Assembly (NCBI GenBank): GCA_903912435.1
Contig: CAIWHI010000978.1
Location: 1-6,762 of the forward strand
DNA length: 6,762 bases
Reading direction: 5' to 3'
From: an uncultured Bacteroidota bacterium
GTDB lineage: Bacteria; Bacteroidota; Bacteroidia; Chitinophagales; Chitinophagaceae
Under the pieces are notes generated by a model. The model had not been told where the DNA came from. It ran no database searches and saw nothing but the letters and a program-made list of their open reading frames with translations. Both the position numbers and the translations under genes were made by a program. Positions 1 through 5,775 of the stretch are shown here, in pieces (position 1 is the first letter of the stretch; each line of letters starts with the position of its first letter).

Positions 1-2
1 AT

Positions 3-251
3 GTACCGCATGATGGCGAAGATTATATTCACCGCATAGGCCGCACGGCCCGTGCAGCCAGCAAGGGAGCAGCCTATACATTCGTGACCACCAAAGAACT
101 ATTCAAATTTGAAAAGATAGAAAAACTCCTTGGCATTCCAGTGCCTAAACAGCCGATACCCGAGCAGTTTGGCCCTGCACCCACCGCCTCAGAATCAGCA
201 CCACGACCAAAAAACAAAAAGAAAAAGTACAATAAGTTTAAGAAGAAGTAA
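3..251 (+). CDS. DEAD-box RNA helicase, RhlE-like, C-terminal end (5' truncated)
   Basis: This is the last 82 codons of an ATP-dependent RNA helicase whose beginning lies off the left edge. The reading frame enters with VPHDGEDYIHRIGRTAR, which is helicase motif VI (HRIGRTAR) with its arginines for ATP contact, and the preceding residues are typical of DEAD-box proteins. The following segment (roughly residues 38-60 of the visible part: IEKLLGIPVPKQPIPEQFGP) resembles the short post-core region of RhlE enzymes. The protein ends in a lysine-rich tail (KNKKKKYNKFKKK), as is common in RhlE-type helicases and probably used for non-specific RNA binding. Such helicases remodel RNA in ribosome assembly, cold adaptation or RNA decay in the cytoplasm; which of these applies cannot be told from the fragment. 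Assignment to the DEAD-box family is firm, assignment to RhlE less so. The TAA stop is at 249-251. Confidence 0.9.
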   Translation, partial: VPHDGEDYIHRIGRTARAASKGAAYTFVTTKELFKFEKIEKLLGIPVPKQPIPEQFGPAPTASESAPRPKNKKKKYNKFKKK

Positions 252-276
252 TTGCTTAAGCTGAATGGGATTTTCG

Positions 277-312
277 TTATTCCTGATGTTCCGATAGGGA
301 CATCAGGAATAA
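277..312 (+). terminator. Perfect 13-bp hairpin after the helicase gene, probable terminator
   Basis: TTATTCCTGATGT (277-289) is exactly complementary to ACATCAGGAATAA (300-312). The stem can continue inward through T290-G299, C291-G298 and C292-G297 to a GATA loop, giving about 16 pairs. It begins 25 nt after the helicase stop, which fits a transcription end. No clear T-run follows on either strand (ATTATAAAA on the plus side), so it may instead be an RNA-stabilising 3' hairpin, a pause site or a protein-binding palindrome. Confidence 0.5.
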
Positions 313-498
313 ATTATAAAACTCCTTCTTAGAAGGCATTCATCTTCCCCAAGCCCAATGGGAACCTAACCCCCTAAGAGCTTGGAAATGGAAAAATCAG
401 CTTCAATTAGTGTTTCATACAAAAAGGCAAAAAGGTCAATTAATAACACGGTCACCGAATATTTTTTTCAAACACTAATAAATCTCTTATTTTTAAAT
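313..498. other. Non-coding gap before the response regulator; only weak inverted repeats
   Basis: No coding frame with a plausible start or family signature was seen here. Two small symmetries stand out: the palindrome CCTTCT-T-AGAAGG at 324-336, and CCAAGC at 349-354 facing GCTTGG at 380-385 across a 25-nt loop. Either could be an operator or a folded leader, but both are short enough to occur by chance. The segment becomes very AT-rich after about 455, leading into the promoter. Confidence 0.3.
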
Positions 499-506
499 TA
501 AATTTG
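499..506 (+). promoter_or_regulatory. Bacteroidota-type -7 element (TAnnTTTG) before the response regulator
   Basis: TAAATTTG matches the TAnnTTTG element recognised by the primary sigma factor of Bacteroidota at every defined base. It lies 41 bases before the ATG at 548, giving a leader of about 35 nt. No convincing TTTG -33 box is visible about 20 bases upstream, where the sequence is AT-rich, so this is a good half-site rather than a complete promoter. Confidence 0.5.
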
Positions 507-547
507 CGTCCAAGCAATAAAGCACTGCGTAAATAAATACAATAACC

Positions 548-961
548 ATGGATGTATTCACACGTTTTATTATTATCGATGACGATGAGTTTAATAATAA
601 AATCTGTACAGTAAACATTAGTAAGATTGCCAAAGACGCAGACATCAGGACTTTTCTTGATGCCCAGGACGGGTTCAGTTTTATTGCCTCAGAATATTCC
701 AAACCTGGTAATGATGCATCCGCTATTTTATTCCTCGACCTCAACATGCCAGGCATGAATGGCTGGGAATTTCTGGAAAAATTCAATCAACTGGACGAAG
801 ATTTAAAAACACGCATCAAAATCAACATCCTTTCATCGTCAGTTGATAAGCGCGACATACAAAAGGCCAAGGAAAATAAAAATGTAAAACACTATTTGGT
901 AAAACCACTGACAAAAGAAACTATCCGCCTCATTACCTATTCTCAAAACAGGGAAGCTTAA
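548..961 (+). CDS. Single-domain response regulator (CheY-like receiver)
   Basis: The 137-aa protein is a receiver domain with no output domain attached. Its first strand leads to the acidic pocket D11-D12-D13, which binds Mg2+. The phosphoacceptor is D64 within LFLDLNMPGMNGWEFL, followed by the usual proline and glycine turn. The switch serine lies in ILSSSVDKRD (about residues 94-103) and the conserved lysine is K119 in LVKPL. All receiver catalytic residues are therefore present. Proteins of this kind take a phosphoryl group from a histidine kinase and act through protein contacts in the cytoplasm; Bacteroidota carry many free-standing copies with this LSSSxDxRD signature. No kinase, phosphotransferase or partner gene is present in the window, so its pathway is unknown. 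The ATG at 548 sits a short distance after a -7 element, and the gene ends just before an intrinsic terminator, so it is probably transcribed alone. Confidence 0.93.
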   Translation: MDVFTRFIIIDDDEFNNKICTVNISKIAKDADIRTFLDAQDGFSFIASEYSKPGNDASAILFLDLNMPGMNGWEFLEKFNQLDEDLKTRIKINILSSSVDKRDIQKAKENKNVKHYLVKPLTKETIRLITYSQNREA

Positions 962-992
962 TATCTAACTATATTTCGAAAATTCAATTTAG

Positions 993-1025
993 CCCATGCC
1001 ATCCGGTATGGGTTTTGTTTTATTT
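993..1025 (+). terminator. Intrinsic terminator of the response regulator gene
   Basis: CCCATGCC (993-1000), loop ATCC, and GGTATGGG (1005-1012) form an 8-bp stem with one G-U pair, followed directly by the T-rich run TTTTGTTTTATTT. It starts 31 nt after the stop codon. On the opposite strand the G-U pair becomes an A-C mismatch and no T-run follows, so the element works for plus-strand transcription. Confidence 0.8.
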
Positions 1026-1076
1026 AATGTAGGGTGGCGAAATCTTAATTTACTAATTTCAATCCAATAAACAAAA

Positions 1077-1111
1077 AAACATTAACCATTTACCACTAAC
1101 CATTAATAATT
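1077..1111. repeat. Degenerate heptanucleotide tandem repeat at the 3' end of the phosphatidyltransferase gene
   Basis: Five successive 7-base units read AAACATT, AACCATT, TACCACT, AACCATT and AATAATT. Two are identical and the others differ by two or three bases. The run covers the stop codon of the minus-strand gene (1103-1105). It has no internal dyad symmetry, so it is not a hairpin; the A-run at 1073-1079 reads as a T-run on the minus strand and could contribute to transcript ending there. Confidence 0.4.
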
Positions 1112-1675
1112 TTCCTTCAACACCCAATATAACCCCTTGCAATTCGACCTCATTTCGGGCAACAGAAATAAAATGATGGTCTCCTCTGTATAAGATACAA
1201 TACCCCAAATCATAGCCAGGAAAAACAACCATTGGTAATAGCCCGAAAAGAATAGCACAAAAAAGAAGATGCCTTGCACATAGCCCCCTGTTTTGCAGGA
1301 ATATAAGTGTAGGCTGGGGAATTTGCGAAATTTAATGATGGACACCAAATAAGAAAAAAGGTATGTACCAATAAAAACCCACAGCATTATTCCTGCCGAC
1401 CCTACCTCTGTCCACTTAAATATAAGTATGCCTGTGATAGCCAAAATATAAGTGCCAATATCAGCAAGCGAATCAAGCCTTGCACCAAATTTAGTTTCCA
1501 GTTTAAAAGTGCGTGCTATAAGCCCATCCAAAATATCTGTTACCAGATTGAGGCACAGCAAAATAGAAAACAGGTGCTCATTCCCCTTGAATACCAGGTA
1601 TATTATATATGGAAAAGCCACCAGCCTGTAAAAGCTTAGTAGATTAGGCAAATTAAAGATGCGTTCCTTTTTCAT
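1103..1675 (-). CDS. CDP-alcohol phosphatidyltransferase family membrane protein
   Basis: The 190-aa integral membrane enzyme carries the full family signature D47xxD50G51xxAR(x8)G64(x3)D68(x3)D72. The aspartates bind two divalent metal ions and the final one is the general base. Enzymes of this family swap CMP on a CDP-alcohol, usually CDP-diacylglycerol, for a second alcohol, making phospholipid headgroups. The N-terminal FNLPNLLSFYRL (7-18) is a typical entry to the first helix, and four to five further hydrophobic helices follow. The length and N-terminus resemble PgsA- or cardiolipin-synthase-like members, but the acceptor alcohol cannot be read from the sequence, so no symbol is given. 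The ATG at 1675 lies 9 nt after the stop of the upstream crotonase gene, so the two are probably co-transcribed. No obvious minus-strand hairpin terminator follows the stop. Confidence 0.88.
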   Translation of the reverse strand: MKKERIFNLPNLLSFYRLVAFPYIIYLVFKGNEHLFSILLCLNLVTDILDGLIARTFKLETKFGARLDSLADIGTYILAITGILIFKWTEVGSAGIMLWVFIGTYLFSYLVSIIKFRKFPSLHLYSCKTGGYVQGIFFFVLFFSGYYQWLFFLAMIWGIVSYTEETIILFLLPEMRSNCKGLYWVLKENY

Positions 1676-1684
1676 AGTGGGTTA

Positions 1685-2461
1685 TTACTTACCCTTAAAT
1701 ACCGGCTTCCTTTTCTCCAAAAAAGCCAGTACTCCTTCCCTAAAGTCGTATGAACTACCCGCCTCTATTTGGACATTCTTCTCGTAATTCAGTTGTTGCT
1801 CCAATGTATTATCCCAGCTTTTATTGAGGAGGCGTTTGGTCAGGCCAATACCCTTTGTAGGCATCTGGGCCAGATTGTAGGCCATCTTTTTACTTTCTTC
1901 TTCAAAAGTGGCATCAGGGTAAGCCTTAAAAATCATACCCATTGCCACAGCCTCAGTTGCACCCACCTTTTCAGCAGTCATCATAAGGGCAGAGGCACGT
2001 TGCATGCCTACCAGCCTTGGCAGCATCCAGGTACCACCACTATCGGGTATCAGGCCTATTTTACTAAATGCCTGTATAAAACTAGCACTCTCATTGGCCA
2101 CCACAATATCGCAGGCCAGGGCTATATTAGCACCGGCACCCGCAGCCACACCATTTACTGCTGCAATAATAGGTTTTTCAATATTCCGTAACCTAAATAT
2201 GGTAGCATTATAATGCTCCCTTACCATTCTTTCGAACTCTTCAGGAGTAGGGTTCATGGCTTCAGACAGGTCTTGACCCGAGCAGAAACCCTTACCTGCA
2301 CCGGTGATATAGATGCACCTTACAGTGTCATCTGCCGCACAGTCATCCAGCAATGCCTGTAACGTCAATGCCATTTCACGGTTAAAACCATTATACTTAT
2401 CAGGACGGTTGAGGGTAATAAATCCCACACCATTTTCTTTATGCAGCAATACAGTACTCAT
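1685..2461 (-). CDS. paaG: Crotonase-family isomerase, PaaG-like (epoxyphenylacetyl-CoA isomerase type)
   Basis: The 258-aa protein is full length for the crotonase fold and holds both oxyanion-hole segments: GFCSGQDL (58-65) and the NGVAAGAGANIALACD helix start (103-118). Compared with enoyl-CoA hydratase, the two catalytic glutamates are replaced: N112 stands at the first position and F132 at the second. D140 in IGLIPDSGGTW matches the catalytic aspartate of PaaG-type isomerases, and that whole motif is diagnostic for the subgroup. PaaG turns ring-epoxidised phenylacetyl-CoA into its oxepin form, and also isomerises unsaturated acyl-CoAs, in cytoplasmic phenylacetate breakdown. No other paa gene is visible here, so the true substrate may differ. 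The ATG start gives the family N-terminus (VLLHKENGVGFITLNRP). It is the first gene of a likely two-gene unit with the phosphatidyltransferase. Its promoter must lie in the 71 bp shared with the divergent small membrane gene; TTATTTTG (minus strand, 2484-2491) is only an imperfect -7 match. Confidence 0.88.
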   Translation of the reverse strand: MSTVLLHKENGVGFITLNRPDKYNGFNREMALTLQALLDDCAADDTVRCIYITGAGKGFCSGQDLSEAMNPTPEEFERMVREHYNATIFRLRNIEKPIIAAVNGVAAGAGANIALACDIVVANESASFIQAFSKIGLIPDSGGTWMLPRLVGMQRASALMMTAEKVGATEAVAMGMIFKAYPDATFEEESKKMAYNLAQMPTKGIGLTKRLLNKSWDNTLEQQLNYEKNVQIEAGSSYDFREGVLAFLEKRKPVFKGK

Positions 2462-2532
2462 GATGTAAAGTTAATGAGAATGTCAAAATAATTAGTGCCG
2501 ATTTCTTATCTTTAAATCTCAAGAGGCATTTT

Positions 2533-2712
2533 ATGGGGTTCATTTCAAGACTTATAAGATTGGTGTCGATAATTGCCATTATTATTGGTGCATTATTCAA
2601 AATCATGCATTGGCCAGGTGCAAATGCAATATTACCATGTGGCATGTGTATGTTGGTTGTATCCTTTATAATAGAATTTTTTGATAAAGAAACGAATTGG
2701 GAAGAGAGCTGA
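2533..2712 (+). CDS. Small two-helix membrane protein with GldL-like FKIMHWPGA motif
   Basis: This 59-codon gene is small but well supported. The protein has a basic N-terminus, a hydrophobic helix at about 7-22, the motif F22-K23-I24-M25-H26-W27-P28-G29-A30, a second helix at about 33-47 ending in E48, and a short charged tail (DKETNWEES). GALFKIMH is the same turn found after the first transmembrane helix of GldL, the Bacteroidota gliding/type IX secretion motor protein, but the large cytoplasmic part of GldL is absent. AAGAGG at 2521-2526, six bases before the ATG, is one of the few good ribosome binding sites in the window. The next plus-strand gene (2824) encodes a protein whose first half follows the same plan, with the motif at identical residue numbers. 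TATCTTTA at 2507-2514 is a near match to a -7 element, but would give a very short leader. Function unknown; a motor role should not be assumed. Confidence 0.8.
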   Translation: MGFISRLIRLVSIIAIIIGALFKIMHWPGANAILPCGMCMLVVSFIIEFFDKETNWEES

Positions 2713-2823
2713 TAATTGCTTTATTTTGTTGATTAAAATGTGAAGGCCAATTTGTAAGTACAATCAAAAAATTACTCAGCAACTATTTTTCCTGCTAATT
2801 TTTATAAAACCACAGTTTAGTTC

Positions 2824-3210
2824 ATGAGCAGATTATTGAAATTGTTATTAGGGCTTTGTACTGTGTCTCTTTTCTTAAGTGTAATATTTAAAATACAGCA
2901 TTGGTACGGGGGGAATATTATGTTTTATTCTTCAATTATTGGAGGAGTAATAGTTGCCCTACTAATAGAATATACACATAAACCACCTCCAATTCAGTTG
3001 GATATAAAGAGTGATAGTAATCCTATCAGGGGTGTTATTCTAAAAGCACTTTTGATTTTATCTAGCTTAACATTATTAATGGGTATTCTATTTAAAATAA
3101 TGTATTGGCCTGATAGTAGTTTTATGTTAGTCTCAGGTAGTCTAGGCCTTTTGATAACTATTGTGGTTTGGTTGCTAACAAAAGAAATGAGTCGAAAAAA
3201 TCTTGAATAA
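2824..3210 (+). CDS. Four-helix membrane protein, internal duplication of a GldL-like FKIxxW unit
   Basis: The 128-aa protein contains two copies of one unit: helix, FKIxxW loop, helix. The first unit has helices at about 4-21 and 33-50 around F22-K-I-Q-H-W27-Y-G-G; the second has helices at about 71-89 and 102-118 around F90-K-I-M-Y-W95-P-D. A hydrophilic linker (51-70, THKPPPIQLD and onward) joins them and a charged tail ends the protein. Unit one aligns almost without gaps to the 59-aa product just upstream, including the acid near the end of helix two (E49 here, E48 there), which suggests duplication and fusion of that small gene. The second unit has lost the motif histidine (Y94) and the glycine (D97). 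The FKIxH turn resembles the membrane part of GldL, but no cytoplasmic domain is present. Function unknown. The gene lies 111 bp after its small relative in the same AT-rich segment; no Shine-Dalgarno is obvious. Confidence 0.85.
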   Translation: MSRLLKLLLGLCTVSLFLSVIFKIQHWYGGNIMFYSSIIGGVIVALLIEYTHKPPPIQLDIKSDSNPIRGVILKALLILSSLTLLMGILFKIMYWPDSSFMLVSGSLGLLITIVVWLLTKEMSRKNLE

Positions 3211-3296
3211 CTATTAAGGAAATTGAATTTGATAAATTTACTACGTTATTCTGGATTTATCGATTGAACATTTTAATAGAAAAAGTTAAGCACCAA

Positions 3297-4094
3297 ATGT
3301 CGCAAATCATAAAGTTCATTTTGCTAATTTTGATATTGCCTTTCCATTGCTTTGCCAAAAAATTCCGTTTCATAGATTTCAAACGGGATACCATTAACAT
3401 TAATCACAAATATGTTGATTTGAATAACACTGATTATTATGGAGATAAATTACGTGCATTTGGTTCGGATGAAAATCACCATTCCAAAATTGTCAATTTC
3501 AGAATTAGTGACAATCCTGCCATTATTCATAGATGTAATGATACATTGATGGATGTTGATAGCAATAACCAGGATGAGTACCTATGTTATTATCATGACA
3601 CAATTAACTTAACAAAACTGCTATTTAAGAATTCAAATGGAGTGACATCTAATGTTAGAATCGCATTAAGATTTACAGGTCATAATTACACATTTAGTTT
3701 CCAGGACAAAAGCTATTTATTATTAATGGCGGAGGATCGCAGGTTTTATCGTAATGTGTTAGTAAGTTATATGGTGCTTCTTGAAGTGAAAGACGAGTCT
3801 ATTGTTCATGGTTATGCATTTGCAGATACGCCTGAAGATAATACGTCAGAACAGACCCCAAATTGCTTTGGCGACTTTAATAAAGATGGGATTTTAGATT
3901 TTTTGGATTGGCGAAAAATGGAATCCAAAATCAGTATGTTTTCATTGAAAGATGGTGCATTTGTAAGGAATACTGAAAATTATATTATCGTTGAACCTTC
4001 AAAAAAACAAAGGCGATATATGGAAAACTATGATGATCAATTCAATTTTGAGAATATAAATCGAAAGAAATCCAAGTGGTTTTACAAATTGTAG
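3297..4094 (+). CDS. Unrecognised exported protein with an EF-hand-like calcium loop
   Basis: I do not recognise a family for the whole protein. The frame can be opened at a TTG at 3264, but the ATG at 3297 gives a clean signal peptide, MSQIIKFILLILILPFHCFA, with likely cleavage before KK; the cysteine is preceded by histidine, so it is not a convincing lipobox. The mature part is about 245 residues, hydrophilic and rich in aspartate, asparagine and aromatic residues, consistent with a beta-rich secreted or periplasmic protein. Residues 193-204, in GDFNKDGILDFLDW, give D-x-N-x-D-G-x-x-D-x-x-D, the calcium-binding loop pattern of EF-hand, dockerin and FG-GAP/VCBS-type repeats; only one copy is present. 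No type IX secretion C-terminal domain is apparent. The gene is very AT-rich: two 60-nt samples (3361-3420 and 3601-3660) contain 17 and 16 G/C. It follows the GldL-like genes in the same orientation. Confidence 0.78.
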   Translation: MSQIIKFILLILILPFHCFAKKFRFIDFKRDTININHKYVDLNNTDYYGDKLRAFGSDENHHSKIVNFRISDNPAIIHRCNDTLMDVDSNNQDEYLCYYHDTINLTKLLFKNSNGVTSNVRIALRFTGHNYTFSFQDKSYLLLMAEDRRFYRNVLVSYMVLLEVKDESIVHGYAFADTPEDNTSEQTPNCFGDFNKDGILDFLDWRKMESKISMFSLKDGAFVRNTENYIIVEPSKKQRRYMENYDDQFNFENINRKKSKWFYKL

Positions 4095-4164
4095 AATGTA
4101 TTAGACCTGGAAATTCAAAAATAGGTTTCTGCGATGGTAATTGGTTATTCTTCTGTTAGATGTC

Positions 4165-4215
4165 AAAAAAAATCCCTCCACCAATATGCCCAACGACAAT
4201 ATTAATGGAGGGATT
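4165..4215 (-). terminator. Strong intrinsic terminator of the nuclease gene
   Basis: Read on the minus strand, AATCCCTCCA (4215-4206) pairs exactly with TGGAGGGATT (4180-4171), and the stem continues inward through two G-U pairs and AATAT/ATATT to an 11-nt loop, about 17 pairs in all. Eight Ts (4172-4165) follow immediately. The G-U pairs would be A-C mismatches on the plus strand, so the hairpin is built for minus-strand RNA. It starts 23 nt after the nuclease stop. Confidence 0.85.
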
Positions 4216-4238
4216 CCAATATAAAACGAAACTAAAAA

Positions 4239-5633
4239 CTACCTGAATTCAAACCCTGATTTAGCCTTAATATCATCAACTGTAGTTACGAAATCGCTTG
4301 GTTTGCCACTTACGGTTAGGGTATTAGGGAAAATGTAGGCACTCCATGCCTTGGTTTTGTAATCATAAATCACTTTCCAGCAAAACTTAGGTACTACCAC
4401 ACCCTTGGCACCTATTTTCTTGTCTACCCCATAGCTGCCTATCCATACATAGATCGAATCGTCTTTTATAGCAATATCACGCTCCTGTTCCTCAAGGGTT
4501 TTCCAGACACCGGCATTCAGCCTATGTGTTTGTGGGAACATATTGCTGAAATAGAAGCACTCATTCATGGCTGCATCACCATGGCATTGGTTGTCGGCAG
4601 CAGGCATATTGTGGCCACGATCATACCCTGCACCTTTATAATCATCAGCCAGGTCGGTAGCGTCTTTATTAAATGGGTCTGGTGCGAAATTGTCTTTCCT
4701 CTTCAATTTACTCTCGCAGTTCACATCTTCAGTTCTTAGTTTATACTCCACTACCCATGGTATATGAGCGCTGTTTACAAAGTGCGACCTATAGTAGCTA
4801 TGTTCCAGTACCACTGTATCCAGGCCCAGGCCCTTTTTCTTTACTGTTTTCAGGTTGGCATGTGTTGGTTCTTTGAAAATATCTTCAAGGGTAGTAGCCA
4901 GGCGTATACCGGCATAAAGCACTTGCTTCTCCACCAGGGTTTTATTCTTAGCTACATAGGCATTATCAATGACTCCGTCTTTAAATGCATACACATGCTC
5001 CAGCTGGGCTCTTGATTGGGTAAGCCAGGTTACAGGGTTAATCTCCTTTATTCCGTCCATTTGCTCATCGTCAATGCTTCCCATCAATGCCAGGCAATTT
5101 TCCTGGGTTATGTTCTGATTTTCTATTATTTCGCCATCCCATACCTTATGCAGGTTCGATGACTTACCCAAAAAACTCACCTCTACAATATTACCACCCA
5201 CATCGCTGCCATAGCCCACATGTAAAGGCTGTGCAATATCTCCGATAAGGTGAATCAAAACCAGGATATTGAACTGAATATCCACATCGCTCATGTTCTC
5301 CCTGTGTTTTAGGTTGTTGATGGCATTATTTATTTCGTTCACAATATCCTTATCATCACTTGGTTTGTAATCTTTATCCTTATCAATATTAATAAAGTGC
5401 CACCCCTTGGTATAGGAGTATTGGGGATTATTACGCATGTCGTCCATCCAGGTACCGGCTGCTGGTACTGTTATATTACCCAGGTATTTCTGAATAGTCT
5501 GCTGGGTGGTGCTGTCCAGCATTCCAAACCCGATAGTTGCCACCATTTGGTGCCCCTTTCTGCCCCATGCAGTAGCACGGTTTGGCATTAACAATACTGT
5601 TGCGGCTAATGCAAATAATAGAAGTTTCTTCAT
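4239..5633 (-). CDS. Secreted two-domain nuclease: S1/P1 zinc nuclease fused to DRGH (NUC1) endonuclease
   Basis: The 464-aa exported protein joins two unrelated nuclease folds. A signal peptide (1-22, MKKLLLFALAATVLL through RATA) precedes W23, which after cleavage becomes the N-terminal tryptophan that binds zinc in S1/P1 enzymes. The other ligands match in order: H28, D64, H79 (WHF), H128 and D132 (IHLIGD), H138 (QPLH), H162 and D166 (NLHKVWD), so all three zinc sites look complete. This domain ends near 253. After a short linker, about 273-464 is a DNA/RNA non-specific endonuclease: D338-R-G-H341 with the catalytic histidine, the LNAGVW asparagine N373 as Mg2+ ligand, and E381 in LEEQER. 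Family knowledge: S1/P1 cuts single-stranded nucleic acid, whereas the DRGH type cuts single and double strands. It is probably a periplasmic or extracellular scavenging enzyme; no lipobox or type IX sorting domain is seen. The ATG at 5633 is preferred over a TTG at 5663, which would spoil the signal peptide. Confidence 0.92.
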   Translation of the reverse strand: MKKLLLFALAATVLLMPNRATAWGRKGHQMVATIGFGMLDSTTQQTIQKYLGNITVPAAGTWMDDMRNNPQYSYTKGWHFINIDKDKDYKPSDDKDIVNEINNAINNLKHRENMSDVDIQFNILVLIHLIGDIAQPLHVGYGSDVGGNIVEVSFLGKSSNLHKVWDGEIIENQNITQENCLALMGSIDDEQMDGIKEINPVTWLTQSRAQLEHVYAFKDGVIDNAYVAKNKTLVEKQVLYAGIRLATTLEDIFKEPTHANLKTVKKKGLGLDTVVLEHSYYRSHFVNSAHIPWVVEYKLRTEDVNCESKLKRKDNFAPDPFNKDATDLADDYKGAGYDRGHNMPAADNQCHGDAAMNECFYFSNMFPQTHRLNAGVWKTLEEQERDIAIKDDSIYVWIGSYGVDKKIGAKGVVVPKFCWKVIYDYKTKAWSAYIFPNTLTVSGKPSDFVTTVDDIKAKSGFEFR

Positions 5634-5660
5634 GAGAAATATTTTATAACATTTAGTTCT

Positions 5661-5691
5661 CAAAGATTACTCGTTGTAACGGTAAAGTCAA
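5661..5691 (-). promoter_or_regulatory. Possible promoter of the nuclease gene
   Basis: On the minus strand, TTG (5691-5689) is followed after 20 bases by AATCTTTG (5668-5661), which differs from the Bacteroidota -7 consensus TAnnTTTG only at the first base. The spacing suits the -33/-7 arrangement and would start RNA about 20 nt before the ATG at 5633. The mismatch makes this a tentative call. Confidence 0.35.
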
Positions 5692-5775
5692 CAGGTGAAA
5701 CACTGGAAATGTTTAATTAGGGGTTGATGCAGAATTGTGGATTGAAATTATAAGGGTTAGTTCAACACTACCACC

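Noticed and set aside
493..786. 97-codon minus-strand frame opposite the response regulator
   Set aside because: It overlaps a receiver domain whose catalytic residues are all in the plus frame; its translation has no recognisable family features.
1769..2213. Plus-strand frames of 140 and 69 codons opposite the crotonase gene
   Set aside because: They are complementary to a well-conserved enzyme on the minus strand and have low-complexity translations without family signatures.
2462..2532. Complete divergent promoter pair between the crotonase and the small membrane gene
   Set aside because: Only near-matches to TAnnTTTG were found (2484-2491 minus, 2507-2514 plus), neither with a well-spaced -33 box.
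2439..2645. 68-codon minus-strand frame overlapping the crotonase start
   Set aside because: It runs antisense through the FKIMHWPGA small membrane gene, whose motif and ribosome binding site favour the plus strand.
2824..3210. Calling the 128-aa protein GldL of the type IX secretion motor
   Set aside because: Only the membrane turn is shared; the long cytoplasmic region of GldL and the gldKMN neighbours are absent.
3264..3296. TTG-initiated N-terminal extension of the exported protein
   Set aside because: It would add 11 charged residues before an otherwise ideal signal peptide that begins at the ATG at 3297.
4524..5591. Several plus-strand frames of 64-83 codons opposite the nuclease gene
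   Set aside because: Both nuclease domains on the minus strand keep their complete catalytic motifs, so these frames are shadows.
5634..5663. TTG-initiated N-terminal extension of the nuclease
   Set aside because: The signal peptide starts at the ATG at 5633, and a promoter-like element overlaps the TTG position.
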